DNA of 64,000 nt from UBA1783 sp033808805 (GTDB taxonomy: Bacteria > Bacillota_I > Bacilli_A > Erysipelotrichales > Erysipelotrichaceae): NCBI GenBank assembly GCA_033808805.1, contig JAPXMY010000003.1:97995-161994 (forward strand), written 5' to 3'. The notes under the pieces are model-generated. The model had not been told where the DNA came from and made no database searches. It saw nothing but the letters and a program-made list of their open reading frames with translations. Within the stretch, counting starts at the first letter, position 1. Each line of letters starts with the position of its first letter. Positions 1-8,508 of this stretch are shown here, in pieces. Both the position numbers and the translations under genes were made by a program.

Positions 1-654
1 CTGTCTATTTACTTTGTTTCCTCGTTTGTTGATAAAGAAATAGTTGCTATCTTTTCCTTTTAGCCAGCGTAGTCGAATGTTACTGTAATAATAGTCTAAT
101 CTTTCTGCTGTATCATTATCAATCAAAACAATTCTTTCTTTATTGCCTTTACCAATTATTCTCAATATTTTATGAGTAGTGTTGACTTGTTTAATATTCA
201 GATTACAGACTTCTGATACTCTAGCTCCACTTACAAATATTAATTGAATCAATAATCTGTCAAAGTAACTTTTGTCATCACTTTCATCAAAGCTATTCAA
301 AATAAGCTGAATCTCTTCAAAAGATAGAAATGATGGTAAATTAGTTTGACTTCTTTTAATTGAGAGATTATCTACTAAGTTGTTAATATTGTGATTAACG
401 AATAAATAATTATGTAAATTTTTTACTGCTGTCAGCAAATGTGCCTGTGAACTTTTAGCTAGATGACTGTTGGCACTGATAAAGTCCATTAAGATTAGAC
501 TATCAACTTCTTCAATATTGCCAATACTTATCTCATCAAGATATTTTTGATATTTTTTCAGGTCATTGCTGTAAGAGTTAACTGTCGAAAGAGGTTTTTG
601 TTCAATTACCTGGATATGATAAAGATAATTTTCAATTGCCTGTCTTACCTGCAT
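1..654 (-). CDS. Tyrosine recombinase XerC/XerD family (3' end off window)
   Basis: Site-specific tyrosine recombinase, probably the chromosome-dimer resolving XerC/XerD type. I translated 218 codons from the ATG at 654; the gene runs off the left edge. The N-terminal SAM-like core-binding domain (about residues 1-100) is followed by the start of the catalytic domain, with SGARVSEV carrying the first catalytic Arg and GKGNKER carrying the beta-hairpin Lys. The HxxR and nucleophilic Tyr motifs lie outside the window. Its start overlaps the recN stop by 10 bp, so it is the last visible gene of the asp23-recN operon. That housekeeping position argues against a phage integrase. XerC and XerD cannot be told apart from this fragment. 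Confidence 0.85.
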   Translation of the reverse strand, partial: MQVRQAIENYLYHIQVIEQKPLSTVNSYSNDLKKYQKYLDEISIGNIEEVDSLILMDFISANSHLAKSSQAHLLTAVKNLHNYLFVNHNINNLVDNLSIKRSQTNLPSFLSFEEIQLILNSFDESDDKSYFDRLLIQLIFVSGARVSEVCNLNIKQVNTTHKILRIIGKGNKERIVLIDNDTAERLDYYYSNIRLRWLKGKDSNYFFINKRGNKVNRQ

Positions 655-2294
655 AGTCTTTGAGCCTTTTCTAACAGTTCTTTTGCAGCGCTTAAGCTTG
701 TTTTGGAAACTGTTGAACTTGATAGTATTGCTAACTGTTCAATACGTTTATCATTTTCGATTTCTTCAACTGTTGAACTGGTGCTTTCAGCAGTCTGTAC
801 TTTACTGATCAAATAATGATATTTACCACAGGCTGCCACACTTGGTAAATGCGTAACACTGAAAACTTGAATTTCTTTAGCCAGTTTAGCCATTTTAACT
901 CCGATATTCAAAGCCACATAACCACTTACTCCAGCATCTATTTCATCAAAAATTATTAACTTTGAGCCTTGAAGTTTGGCAAATATTACTTTTAAACCTA
1001 ACATCAGACGTGATAGTTCACCACCGGATGCCACTTTATTTAATGGTTGAAGAGGCATTCCTGTATTCATGGAAATCATAAATCTTACACTATCAATTCC
1101 TTTTGAAGAAGGTTTATTTTCTTCAAATAAGACTTCAAATTTAGCATTTTCCAAAGATAAATCCTTTAATTCGTTTAAAATTGCCTTTTTTAACTCCAAG
1201 GCTTTATTTTTTCTGATCTTACTTATTTCTAAGGCATAGTCATAATACTTCTTATAAGCAAGATCTTTTTCTTTCAATAATTTTGAAAGAATAAATTCTT
1301 TGTTGTTATAAGCATCTAGCTGACTAGTTAAATCTTGTCTGATTGCCAGCAATTCCTTTAAAGAAGCATTGTATTTTCTTTTTATTCTCTGTAAGTCATA
1401 TAAGCGACTATTTAGAAAATCTATCTCTTCTGTTGAATAGGTATTAAGGTCAATCTTCTTTAAAATTGTTTCATAATCATCAGCAATTGAATAATAGCTA
1501 TTGATGATATTTTCAATATTTGTTTGAATATCTTCAAAATTAGATAAATTATGAGCTAATTTTGAAAAGTCATATAACTTGTCTAAGATGCCATCTTCAG
1601 AAAATAATTGTTTAACTTCATCAATTGTCTTCTGTTGTTTTTCGTATTCTGAGATAGCTTTTAATTTTCCTTGAATTTCAATATCTTCTTCAATGTTTTT
1701 AATGTTTAAATCATCGATTTCCTTTAATTGATATTCAATAATTTCAAGCTGTGCCTGATTAAAGGTCGTAGATATCATTTTCTCATACTCTTTTTCTAAG
1801 CTGTCAAACTTCTTATATAAAGCAGATAATTCTACTAATTCTTCACTAAATTGACAATATTGGTCAAGAAGATTGAGATGATATCGATCATTTAAAAGAT
1901 ATTGATTATCATGCTGACAATGAATATCAACATAATCAGTTAAACATTCTTTAACAAAGGATAAGGTCGTAGTTCTCTGATTTAGACGAGTGATACTTCT
2001 GCCATCGATATTTATTTCTCTAGTTACAATGAAATCTTCATCTTCATAGCCGGCATCTTTAAGCTTCTCTTTCAAATTTTTATCTACTTGAAAGCTACCT
2101 TCAATAATGGTCTTTTCACAGCCTTTTCTAATCATGGAAACATTCAGCTGATCGCCAATCAGACAGCCAATACAATCAATAAAAATACTTTTACCAGCAC
2201 CTGTTTCACCGGTAAAAACACTGAAATCAGCCTTGAAATCAATGTTTAATTCATCTATTAATATAAAGTCCTTAATGTATAAATTATTTAACAT
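645..2294 (-). CDS. recN: DNA repair protein RecN
   Basis: SMC-like ATPase that acts early at double-strand breaks. Walker A GETGAGKS is at residues 29-36, long coiled-coil arms fill the middle, and the C-terminal head has the ABC signature SGGELSRL and Walker B LIIFDEIDAGVSG. Its 549 aa are normal for the family. The frame extends 29 codons further upstream, but the ATG at 2294 has an AAAGGAG ribosome site and begins with the usual MLNNLYIKDF; the longer version would also overlap tlyA. It follows tlyA by 10 bp and overlaps the recombinase gene downstream. The ArgR/AhrC gene often found between tlyA and recN in Bacillota is absent. Confidence 0.97.
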   Translation of the reverse strand: MLNNLYIKDFILIDELNIDFKADFSVFTGETGAGKSIFIDCIGCLIGDQLNVSMIRKGCEKTIIEGSFQVDKNLKEKLKDAGYEDEDFIVTREINIDGRSITRLNQRTTTLSFVKECLTDYVDIHCQHDNQYLLNDRYHLNLLDQYCQFSEELVELSALYKKFDSLEKEYEKMISTTFNQAQLEIIEYQLKEIDDLNIKNIEEDIEIQGKLKAISEYEKQQKTIDEVKQLFSEDGILDKLYDFSKLAHNLSNFEDIQTNIENIINSYYSIADDYETILKKIDLNTYSTEEIDFLNSRLYDLQRIKRKYNASLKELLAIRQDLTSQLDAYNNKEFILSKLLKEKDLAYKKYYDYALEISKIRKNKALELKKAILNELKDLSLENAKFEVLFEENKPSSKGIDSVRFMISMNTGMPLQPLNKVASGGELSRLMLGLKVIFAKLQGSKLIIFDEIDAGVSGYVALNIGVKMAKLAKEIQVFSVTHLPSVAACGKYHYLISKVQTAESTSSTVEEIENDKRIEQLAILSSSTVSKTSLSAAKELLEKAQRLCR

Positions 2295-2304
2295 AAATTC
2301 TCCT

Positions 2305-3033
2305 TTAATTAATCTTCCTGAAATATAATAAGTATTCCTTATTGCCATCTTTACCCTTGATTGGTGAAACAGTTTTATCAATTAATTTTAAATTAAATTC
2401 TTCTGCTTGTTTGATTGTTTCATTTAATCTAATTTCTATTATTTTATCATTTATTACAATACCTTGTCTATTTAGATAGTCACTGCCAACTTCAAACTGA
2501 GGTTTAAATAAGATAACAGCTTCTTTATCAACTGATAATATATTTGATATTGCTTCAAACATTTTAGCACAACTTATAAATGAGACATCCATACAGATAA
2601 AATCAATATTTTCATTGAAATCATTACTGCTTAGGTAACGACAGTTAATATTTTCTTTAGCCAGCACCCTTTTGTCATTTAACAAAGAAGCATCTAACTG
2701 TGAATGTCCTACATCATAGGCGTATATTCTTTTTGCTCCATTCTGCAGGCAGCAATCTGTAAAGCCACCTGTTGAAGCTCCGATATCTAAAACAATTTTA
2801 TCTGTTAAATCAATCCTGAAAAATTCTAGTGCCTTTAAAAGTTTCAAACCACCTCTGCTGACGAATTGATTTATATCATTATTTATTTCAATAACATCAT
2901 CTTCAGAAACATCAAAGCCAGCTTTAGTTACTATTTTTCCATTGACTTTGACGTCTTTTTCCTTAATAGCTAAAGCTGCTTTGCTTCTGGTAGTAAAATA
3001 GTTATTCTCAACAAGATATAAATCTAATCTCAT
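2305..3033 (-). CDS. tlyA: TlyA family rRNA (cytidine-2'-O)-methyltransferase
   Basis: Predicted SAM-dependent 2'-O-methyltransferase acting on rRNA, of the TlyA/YqxC 'hemolysin' family. An N-terminal S4 RNA-binding domain (residues 1-60, starting MRLDLYLVE) precedes an FtsJ/RrmJ-like Rossmann domain with the SAM motif VLDIGASTGGFTDCC near residues 80-95. Its 242 aa are slightly short of the usual 260-275. It sits 3 bp after ispA and just before recN, the conserved Bacillota arrangement, but dxs is missing between ispA and tlyA. Ribosome-binding signal is weak, which suggests translational coupling to ispA. Any haemolytic role is historical annotation only. Confidence 0.92.
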   Translation of the reverse strand: MRLDLYLVENNYFTTRSKAALAIKEKDVKVNGKIVTKAGFDVSEDDVIEINNDINQFVSRGGLKLLKALEFFRIDLTDKIVLDIGASTGGFTDCCLQNGAKRIYAYDVGHSQLDASLLNDKRVLAKENINCRYLSSNDFNENIDFICMDVSFISCAKMFEAISNILSVDKEAVILFKPQFEVGSDYLNRQGIVINDKIIEIRLNETIKQAEEFNLKLIDKTVSPIKGKDGNKEYLLYFRKIN

Positions 3034-3036
3034 AAA

Positions 3037-3873
3037 TTACCAGTTTCTGTTTTCCATGGAAGCGATTAATTTTTTTGTTTCCGTAAAACTATAATCTAAA
3101 TTATCAAAAATATCATAAATTTCTTTATAAATATTTTCGAAAGTCTTTTTGGCTTTTTCAAATCCCAGCAGGGTAATAAAAGTGCTCTTTTTATTATATT
3201 CATCTGATTTTGTTTCTTTTCCTAACTGTTCAAAACTGGATGTTACATCTAAAATATCATCCTGAATTTGAAAAGCCAGTCCGAGTTTTAAACCAATTTT
3301 ATTGAAAATCTCAATATACTCTTCTTTTTGACCAATAATTAAGCCACATATTAAAGGCAGGGCAATCAACTTTCCTGTTTTTAGAGTTTCCATTTCTGAT
3401 AGTCTTTCAATGTCAACTGTTTGATTTTCATAATCCATATCAAATTGCTGACCTTTTATCATGCCATCTTTTCCGGCAAAAGTTGCTATGTATTTAATAA
3501 GTTTGACTTTAATCTCATCACTGTAATCCGCCTTTACAACAGTTTCAAAAGCAAATGTCAACAAAGCATCCCCAGCAAGAATAGCTATCTGTTCATTAAA
3601 CTGTTTATGGTTGGTTGGCTTTCCCCTGCGGTAATCATCATTATCAAAAGATGGAAGATCATCATGAATCAAAGAATAGGTATGGATCATTTCAATAGCT
3701 GCAGCACAGCCAAAGCCTTCGCTGTAATCAATTTGGAGATCATTTAAGACAGTCAGCAGTAAAAGTGGTCTCAATCTCTTGCTTCTGGCCAAAAGTGAAT
3801 AATTCATTGCTTCTTCTACAACATAATTTTCTAAAATCAGAGAATCCAAATAATTTTCAAAACTATTTTTCAT
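3037..3873 (-). CDS. ispA: Polyprenyl diphosphate synthase (farnesyl/geranylgeranyl)
   Basis: Chain-elongating trans-prenyltransferase that condenses isopentenyl diphosphate with allylic diphosphates, giving the precursor for undecaprenyl phosphate. The first aspartate-rich motif is HDDLPSFDNDDYRRGKPT and the second is QIQDDILD, followed by the KxxS/T-type GKET stretch. At 278 aa it is close to the usual 290-300. AAAGGA lies 8 nt before the ATG at 3873, and the start overlaps the xseB stop by 11 bp, as in Bacillus. Product chain length (C15 or C20) cannot be decided from the sequence alone. Confidence 0.94.
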   Translation of the reverse strand: MKNSFENYLDSLILENYVVEEAMNYSLLARSKRLRPLLLLTVLNDLQIDYSEGFGCAAAIEMIHTYSLIHDDLPSFDNDDYRRGKPTNHKQFNEQIAILAGDALLTFAFETVVKADYSDEIKVKLIKYIATFAGKDGMIKGQQFDMDYENQTVDIERLSEMETLKTGKLIALPLICGLIIGQKEEYIEIFNKIGLKLGLAFQIQDDILDVTSSFEQLGKETKSDEYNKKSTFITLLGFEKAKKTFENIYKEIYDIFDNLDYSFTETKKLIASMENRNW

Positions 3874-4066
3874 TGTTGTTTTCCTTTGTTAGCGCTTCAA
3901 ACTTTTCTTCAAAAAAAGCCAATTTTTCGCTGCAGAATTTTGAAAGCTGCAATCCTTCTTCAAATAAGGCAAAACCTTCATCCAGTGTACATTCATTTCT
4001 TTGAATTATTTCAGTAATTTCATTTAATCTTTTAAATGCCTGTTCAAATGTCAATTCTTTACTCAT
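3863..4066 (-). CDS. xseB: Exodeoxyribonuclease VII small subunit
   Basis: Small subunit of exonuclease VII, which with XseA degrades single-stranded DNA to oligonucleotides. The 67-aa protein has the typical XseB pattern FEQAFKRLNEITEIIQ followed by LDEGFALFEEGLQLSKFC, two amphipathic helices that pack on the XseA coiled coil. An AAAGGAG ribosome site lies 7 nt before the ATG at 4066. The gene sits between xseA (3 bp gap) and ispA (overlap), which confirms the assignment. Confidence 0.95.
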   Translation of the reverse strand: MSKELTFEQAFKRLNEITEIIQRNECTLDEGFALFEEGLQLSKFCSEKLAFFEEKFEALTKENNNEK

Positions 4067-4069
4067 AGT

Positions 4070-5389
4070 TTACTCCTTTACTGGTTTTGATTTTATTGTT
4101 CCATCATAAAATCTTGTTTCTAAATAAATTGAATAGTCAATATCTTTAACTGATTTTAATATTTTATTGTTTTGACTTGCTACTGCATATCCTCTTTGTA
4201 ATGTTTTCAATGGTGAATATGAATCCAGCAAATCAATACTTTTAGATAGATTAATCCTACTTTTCTGTAATATATTATCCAATGTACTATTAAGCAGATA
4301 TTTAGTGTTAGATAGATAATCACGATTATGTTTGACTAAGGTTTTTAGTGATAATTGTAAAATCTTTTTTCTATTTATTATATTCTGATTATATAGTTCA
4401 CTTCTCTTCTTTAAGCTTAAAGCGCTTATTTTAAGAAGATTATTAATTTTAATCTGCTGCTGGTCAATTATATTTTTATAATTATTCAATCTATTGTTAT
4501 AATAATCCAGCAACTGATAATGTTTGCTGATATTATTATCAATTGTTTGAGTGATAATGTTATCACACTTATTTATAGTATTCAGTATTTCCCTGTAATC
4601 AGGGGTTGCCTTGGCTGCAGCTGCAGTAGGTGTAGCTGCTCGAAAATCAGCTACCAGATCGGCAATAGTAAAATCTATTTCGTGACCAATTCCAGTGATA
4701 ATTGGTTTTTTACAATTAAATATCGCTTTAGCAATGCCCTCATCGTTAAAGCACCATAAATCATCAATTGACCCTCCCCCTCTAGCTAAGATAATAACAT
4801 CAGCTGTTGTTTCATCAGCCTTTTTTATGGCACTGATAATTGATTCAATAGCCTGTTGTCCTTGCACTATAGCGTGTATCTGAGTAGTTTTGACAATCGG
4901 CCAGCGATTATATATGGTTGTTAAAATATCCTGTAAAGCGGCTGTATTGGCTCCAGTAATGATAACAATTTCGCTAGGAAATTCAGGTATTGGTTTTTTA
5001 TATCTATTATCAAAATAACCTAGTGGTTCCAGTTTTTTCTTGGTCATTTCAAATTGAATATAAAAATTACCTTCACCATCTTCTTTCATACTGCTAACAA
5101 TCAGCTGCAGCTGTCCCTGTTTTTCAAAGACATTGATACTTCCAGTAACTATTAATTTATCACCATTTTTGGGTATGAAGGTACAATGTTGGTTAAATCC
5201 TTTAAACATGGCACAGTTGATCAGAGCATCTTTGTCCTTCAAAGTAAAATACCAGTGTCCTGAGTAATGATTAGTAAAATTTCCAATCTCACCTTGGATA
5301 CTGATATTCTTTAAAACAATATTATTAGACAGCTCATTTTTAATGTAGCTGACCAATTGACTGATAGTCCAAATATTATTTCTCATCAT
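4070..5389 (-). CDS. xseA: Exodeoxyribonuclease VII large subunit
   Basis: Catalytic subunit of exonuclease VII. An N-terminal OB-fold (roughly residues 5-110, with GEIGNF and GHWYFTLKD) precedes the catalytic domain with the family motifs ARGGGSIDDLWCFND and PIITGIGHEIDFTIAD, then a long coiled-coil arm and a C-terminal segment with LQRGYAVA. Its 439 aa match the family. The start overlaps the nusB stop in an ATGATGA context, so the two genes are translationally coupled; ATG at 5389 or 5386 are both possible. Confidence 0.96.
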   Translation of the reverse strand: MMRNNIWTISQLVSYIKNELSNNIVLKNISIQGEIGNFTNHYSGHWYFTLKDKDALINCAMFKGFNQHCTFIPKNGDKLIVTGSINVFEKQGQLQLIVSSMKEDGEGNFYIQFEMTKKKLEPLGYFDNRYKKPIPEFPSEIVIITGANTAALQDILTTIYNRWPIVKTTQIHAIVQGQQAIESIISAIKKADETTADVIILARGGGSIDDLWCFNDEGIAKAIFNCKKPIITGIGHEIDFTIADLVADFRAATPTAAAAKATPDYREILNTINKCDNIITQTIDNNISKHYQLLDYYNNRLNNYKNIIDQQQIKINNLLKISALSLKKRSELYNQNIINRKKILQLSLKTLVKHNRDYLSNTKYLLNSTLDNILQKSRINLSKSIDLLDSYSPLKTLQRGYAVASQNNKILKSVKDIDYSIYLETRFYDGTIKSKPVKE

Positions 5390-5763
5390 AATTTGTCTAA
5401 CACACCATTGATGAAGCGTGGTGCCTCATCATCACAATATTGTTTAGCTATTTCAATAGCTTCATTAATAATAACAGCTTTATCAATTTCCTTTAAATTT
5501 AACTGATGGGTAGATAACAATAGAAGAGATTGTTCGACATAGCCTAATCTTTTAAATCTATAGTCAATAAGCAATGGTTCTATCTGCTTGATCAGTAAAT
5601 CAAGTTCGTTAATTACTCCAATAGTATTTGTAACTATAAATTCAATTGATTCCTTATCATTGATATCAATGTTATCTTCTAAAATATCATCAATTTCTTT
5701 TTCGGTTAAAAGATATTGATAAATACAATTCATTATACGAATTCTTTGTTCTCTTCTAGTCAT
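5386..5763 (-). CDS. nusB: Transcription antitermination factor NusB
   Basis: Small all-helical RNA-binding protein that forms a complex with NusE (S10) for rRNA antitermination. It is 125 aa, starting MTRREQRIRIMNCIYQYL, and its end VIINEAIEIAKQYCDDEAPRFINGVLDKL is the diagnostic NusB C-terminus. It lies between an Asp23-family gene (6 bp) and xseA (4-bp overlap), the standard Bacillota order. No clear Shine-Dalgarno sequence precedes the ATG, so reinitiation after the upstream gene is likely. Confidence 0.95.
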   Translation of the reverse strand: MTRREQRIRIMNCIYQYLLTEKEIDDILEDNIDINDKESIEFIVTNTIGVINELDLLIKQIEPLLIDYRFKRLGYVEQSLLLLSTHQLNLKEIDKAVIINEAIEIAKQYCDDEAPRFINGVLDKL

Positions 5764-5769
5764 AAAAAA

Positions 5770-6096
5770 TTAAATATAGAAACCTCTGACATCAATATTT
5801 ACTATAACATCATCAAAATCAGTCATATTATATATACCATTGACAATATGTTTTTGTACTTTCCTGCAGATTTCATTGACATTATTACCTGTCTTTACCG
5901 TTATTTTTAAATCAATGTTGATTTTTCCATCTTCAACTTTACAGTTTACATTCTTTTTGAATCTAGTAGCAGGTACTATCTTTATTCCAGCAATATCTTC
6001 TAGTGAAAATGCTGCAATTGACTCAAAAACAGTAGTTGATAAACCAATAATACCAATATGTTGTTCACGATTTTTTGCTACGATATAATCAGCCAT
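5770..6096 (-). CDS. Asp23/Gls24 (YqhY-type) envelope stress family protein
   Basis: Small Asp23/Gls24 (DUF322) protein of 108 aa, first gene of the operon running to recN and xerC/D. It shows the family core IVGLSTTVFESIAAFSLEDIAG-like pattern (IGIIGLSTTVFESIA) and a C-terminal beta-alpha region with GNNVNEICRKVQKHIVNGIYNMTDF. The position before nusB corresponds to B. subtilis yqhY, a gene tied to control of acetyl-CoA carboxylase; that role is carried over by synteny only. The frame is open from a GTG at 6105, but the ATG at 6096 has GAGGTG at good spacing. A second paralog is at 27457-27816. Confidence 0.88.
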   Translation of the reverse strand: MADYIVAKNREQHIGIIGLSTTVFESIAAFSLEDIAGIKIVPATRFKKNVNCKVEDGKINIDLKITVKTGNNVNEICRKVQKHIVNGIYNMTDFDDVIVNIDVRGFYI

Positions 6097-6115
6097 AAAA
6101 TTCACCTCACTTAAT

Positions 6116-6121
6116 ATTTTA
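6116..6121 (-). promoter_or_regulatory. Candidate promoter of asp23-nusB-xseAB-ispA-tlyA-recN
   Basis: Minus-strand TGATAAAAT is an extended -10 element, 19 nt before the ATG at 6096. No convincing -35 is seen at the expected distance. The same extended -10 occurs before the gene at 41611. Confidence 0.45.
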
Positions 6122-6146
6122 TCACATTTACTATGATAATAAAACT

Positions 6147-6815
6147 TTATATAAATATAATCTTGACTTTCTTTTCATCTGGAAAGTCAATCGTATTATT
6201 TTTAAGTACATACTTTTCAAAATTAATCAAGACATCATATTCTCCCTTTAAGGGTACAATATTTTCCGTGCTTATTGTGTAATTTTTAATCGATGCTTCA
6301 ATAGAATAGTCATGATTCAGCAATTGTTTGGCTAAATCTAAATTTCCTTCTCGGATAAAATTACCAATTAGAGTTGAGCTAATCTTCTCTTCATTGTATA
6401 GAACATGTTCTAAAACAACCACTTTGAAGTTTTTTAAACTTGTTTTAAATAAATAGTCTGAACTACCCTGCCCTTTATGACCAAATTTAAAATCTTTGCC
6501 ACAAATCAAGGTATCTAAATTAAAATTATTTAAAAATAATTCAATAAATTTTTCTTTACCAATGTAACTCATCTCTTTACTGAAAGGTATAATAATTATC
6601 TCTTCTATTCCTAAACTATATAAATACTCTTTCTTCTGCCTTAAGGTTGTGAGATACTGTTTCTTTTTTTTAGAAAAAATAACTTCAGGATCAGGGTCAA
6701 AGGTAATTACAGCAGGTATAAATTTATTGTCAGACAGTTCAACTACTTTTTTAATCAATAACTGATGACCTTGATGAACACCATCAAAGTTTCCAATACA
6801 AGCAATTCTTTTCAT
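6147..6815 (-). CDS. ribF: RibF-like FAD synthetase lacking the riboflavin kinase domain
   Basis: FMN adenylyltransferase half of the usually bifunctional RibF. The N-terminal nucleotidyltransferase domain is clear: CIGNFDGVHQGHQLLI (HxGH-type), ITFDPDPE, CGKDFKFGHKGQG and ISSTLIGNFIREG (ISSTxxR variant). Normal RibF is about 300 aa and continues with a flavokinase beta-barrel containing the GFPTAN motif; here only about 50 unrelated residues follow and the protein ends at 222 aa. It probably adenylylates FMN but cannot phosphorylate riboflavin, by inference. I chose the ATG at 6815 because AGAGGG lies 8 nt upstream; an ATG at 6821 is too close to it. It is coupled to truB by overlap. Confidence 0.82.
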   Translation of the reverse strand: MKRIACIGNFDGVHQGHQLLIKKVVELSDNKFIPAVITFDPDPEVIFSKKKKQYLTTLRQKKEYLYSLGIEEIIIIPFSKEMSYIGKEKFIELFLNNFNLDTLICGKDFKFGHKGQGSSDYLFKTSLKNFKVVVLEHVLYNEEKISSTLIGNFIREGNLDLAKQLLNHDYSIEASIKNYTISTENIVPLKGEYDVLINFEKYVLKNNTIDFPDEKKVKIIFI

Positions 6816-7663
6816 TACCATAACCCTCTTTTACAATAATATAAACCATCTTCTCTATTTTTCTGATAAGCAGCTATAACTTCTTTTTGATTTGTAATCA
6901 TAACAATGTCATCATCACAGAAATCAAAATTCATTTTATGGCCCTGATAAATTCTTGTTAAATCTGCAAGTTCAATATATCGATAGTCTGTAAGTACATC
7001 ATATGAAGAAATAAATTTATAATTACCTTCAGATATTTGTGTTAAAGTAAATGCTTCATCCAAAGTAAATCTATCTATTTTTGTTCTGGTCAGTTTTGTC
7101 ATTACCGCAATATTACCGGTTTTTTCTGCAATGTCCTGAGTTAATACTCTAACATATGTTCCTGTTGAGCATAATACTCTGAATAAAACCCTATCAGCTG
7201 CATATTCTATTAATTCTATTTCCTTAATTTCAATTTCACAGCTTTTTCTTTCAACTTCTATGTTTTTTCTAGCCAGTTTATATAAAGGTTTACCATCCAT
7301 TTTTTTAGCTGAATACATAGGTGGAAGCTGCATTGATTTACCTAAAAAAGTATTTAAAACAGCAATCAGCTCTTCTTTAGAAATTTTGTTTACCTTTTTT
7401 TCTTCTTGAATGATTCCAGTTACATCTAAGGTATCGGTTCTTTGACCAAATTTCATTTCACAGATATATTCTTTAAAGTGATCTAATATAAAGGGTAAAA
7501 TTTTAGTAGTTTTACCAACAGTCAAAATCATCAAACCATCTGCTATTGGATCAAGAGTTCCTGTATGCCCAATTCTTTTCTGATTTAACGTTTTTCTTAC
7601 TTTTACAACTACATCATGTGATGTAATACCTATCGGTTTATTTACTAAAATTACTCCATTCAT
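6815..7663 (-). CDS. truB: tRNA pseudouridine(55) synthase TruB
   Basis: Makes pseudouridine 55 in the T-loop of tRNAs. The 282-aa protein shows GVILVNKPIGITSHDVV, the catalytic-loop motif GHTGTLDPIADGLM with the nucleophilic Asp, YSAKKMDGKPLYKLAR, and the TGTYVRVLTQDIA motif. The C-terminal PUA-like tail is short. AAAGGG precedes the ATG at 7663. truB-ribF is a conserved pair, but here it is separated from rbfA-infB by the psu and lipoprotein genes. Confidence 0.96.
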   Translation of the reverse strand: MNGVILVNKPIGITSHDVVVKVRKTLNQKRIGHTGTLDPIADGLMILTVGKTTKILPFILDHFKEYICEMKFGQRTDTLDVTGIIQEEKKVNKISKEELIAVLNTFLGKSMQLPPMYSAKKMDGKPLYKLARKNIEVERKSCEIEIKEIELIEYAADRVLFRVLCSTGTYVRVLTQDIAEKTGNIAVMTKLTRTKIDRFTLDEAFTLTQISEGNYKFISSYDVLTDYRYIELADLTRIYQGHKMNFDFCDDDIVMITNQKEVIAAYQKNREDGLYYCKRGLW

Positions 7664-7678
7664 GAAATTACCCTTTAA

Positions 7679-7713
7679 ATAATAGCATATTTATAACTAA
7701 AATGAGATATAAT
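7679..7713. promoter_or_regulatory. Divergent promoters of truB-ribF and the TtcA-like gene
   Basis: The 65-bp region between truB (start 7663) and the plus-strand gene (start 7729) holds a plus-strand TATAAT at 7708-7713 and a minus-strand extended -10 TGCTATTAT (hexamer 7679-7684). Each lies 15 nt from its start codon. Neither has a clear -35, and the two promoters must overlap. Confidence 0.5.
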
Positions 7714-7728
7714 ATTTGTGGTGAAACT

Positions 7729-8478
7729 ATGAGCAATATTAAAAAAGTCTTAGGCTGTCTAAGAAAAGCTGACAATGATTATAATCTGATCAATGAAAAC
7801 GATAAAATTTGTGTTGGTATATCAGGTGGAAAAGATTCATCAGTTCTTTTATATTGTCTTTATCTATATCAGAGATTCTCACAGAAGAATTATCAGCTGT
7901 TTCCTATCTATTGTGATATGGGTTTTGGTGATAATAATATTGATGACTTAATTGAGTATTTCAGAAAGTTTGATTTAGAAATAATCAAATATCCAACACA
8001 GATAAAGGAAATACTGCAACTACATCTAACTAAAGAGGGCAAATATGAATGTTCATTATGTTCAAAACTTAGAAAGGGTGCCATTATAGAAGCAGCAAAA
8101 GAATATAGCTGTAATAAAGTAGCCTTTGGTCATCATTCAGATGATGCCGTTGAAACTTTATTTATGAATATGATACATGGTGGAAGAATAGCTACATTTT
8201 TACCAGACATCTACTTATCAAGAATGGATATAAATCTAATAAGACCTTTAGTCTATGCCTTTGAGAGTGATATTTCTAAGGCCATTAATGATCTAAAAAT
8301 TCCTATTGTTAATTCTGGATGCATTAATGATGGAAATACTGAACGTGATAATATTAAGAACTTACTGGAGGATATTTACAAAACTTATAAATGTCGTGAA
8401 ACTTTCCAACTTATGCTGAGAAATTATAAAAAGGTCCAGATTTTTGAGCCAAAAGAAAAAGAGTCTATTGATGATTGA
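7729..8478 (+). CDS. TtcA-like PP-loop ATPase, tRNA thiolation
   Basis: Predicted adenylating PP-loop protein of the TtcA/TtuA group, which thiolates tRNA bases (2-thiocytidine 32 for TtcA). The PP-loop ISGGKDSSVLL is near residue 35, the ECSLCSKLRKG stretch gives a CxxC pair that would ligand an Fe-S cluster, and GHHSDDAVETLFMNMI matches the HxxDD motif of the family. At 249 aa it is slightly shorter than E. coli TtcA. The frame is open from 7702, but the ATG at 7729 has GGTGA in front and the upstream ATG overlaps the -10 box. It is a lone plus-strand gene ending in a terminator shared with the lipoprotein gene. Confidence 0.85.
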   Translation: MSNIKKVLGCLRKADNDYNLINENDKICVGISGGKDSSVLLYCLYLYQRFSQKNYQLFPIYCDMGFGDNNIDDLIEYFRKFDLEIIKYPTQIKEILQLHLTKEGKYECSLCSKLRKGAIIEAAKEYSCNKVAFGHHSDDAVETLFMNMIHGGRIATFLPDIYLSRMDINLIRPLVYAFESDISKAINDLKIPIVNSGCINDGNTERDNIKNLLEDIYKTYKCRETFQLMLRNYKKVQIFEPKEKESIDD

Positions 8479-8507
8479 TAATCATATTAAGATAGACTCT
8501 TTTTTTA
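8456..8507. terminator. Bidirectional intrinsic terminator
   Basis: AAAAAGAGTCTAT (8456-8468) pairs perfectly with ATAGACTCTTTTT (8492-8504), followed by further T on the plus strand and mirrored by an A/T run for the minus strand. The stem includes the last codons of the plus-strand gene. It serves convergent transcripts from both sides. Confidence 0.8.
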
Positions 8508-8508
8508 T

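Noticed and set aside
1..654. Left-edge recombinase as a phage or ICE integrase
   Set aside because: It is tightly overlapped with recN in a core operon and no mobile genes are beside it; XerC/XerD fits better.
4520..4883. Plus-strand frames opposite xseA
   Set aside because: Shadow frames with no start signal; xseA is intact on the minus strand.
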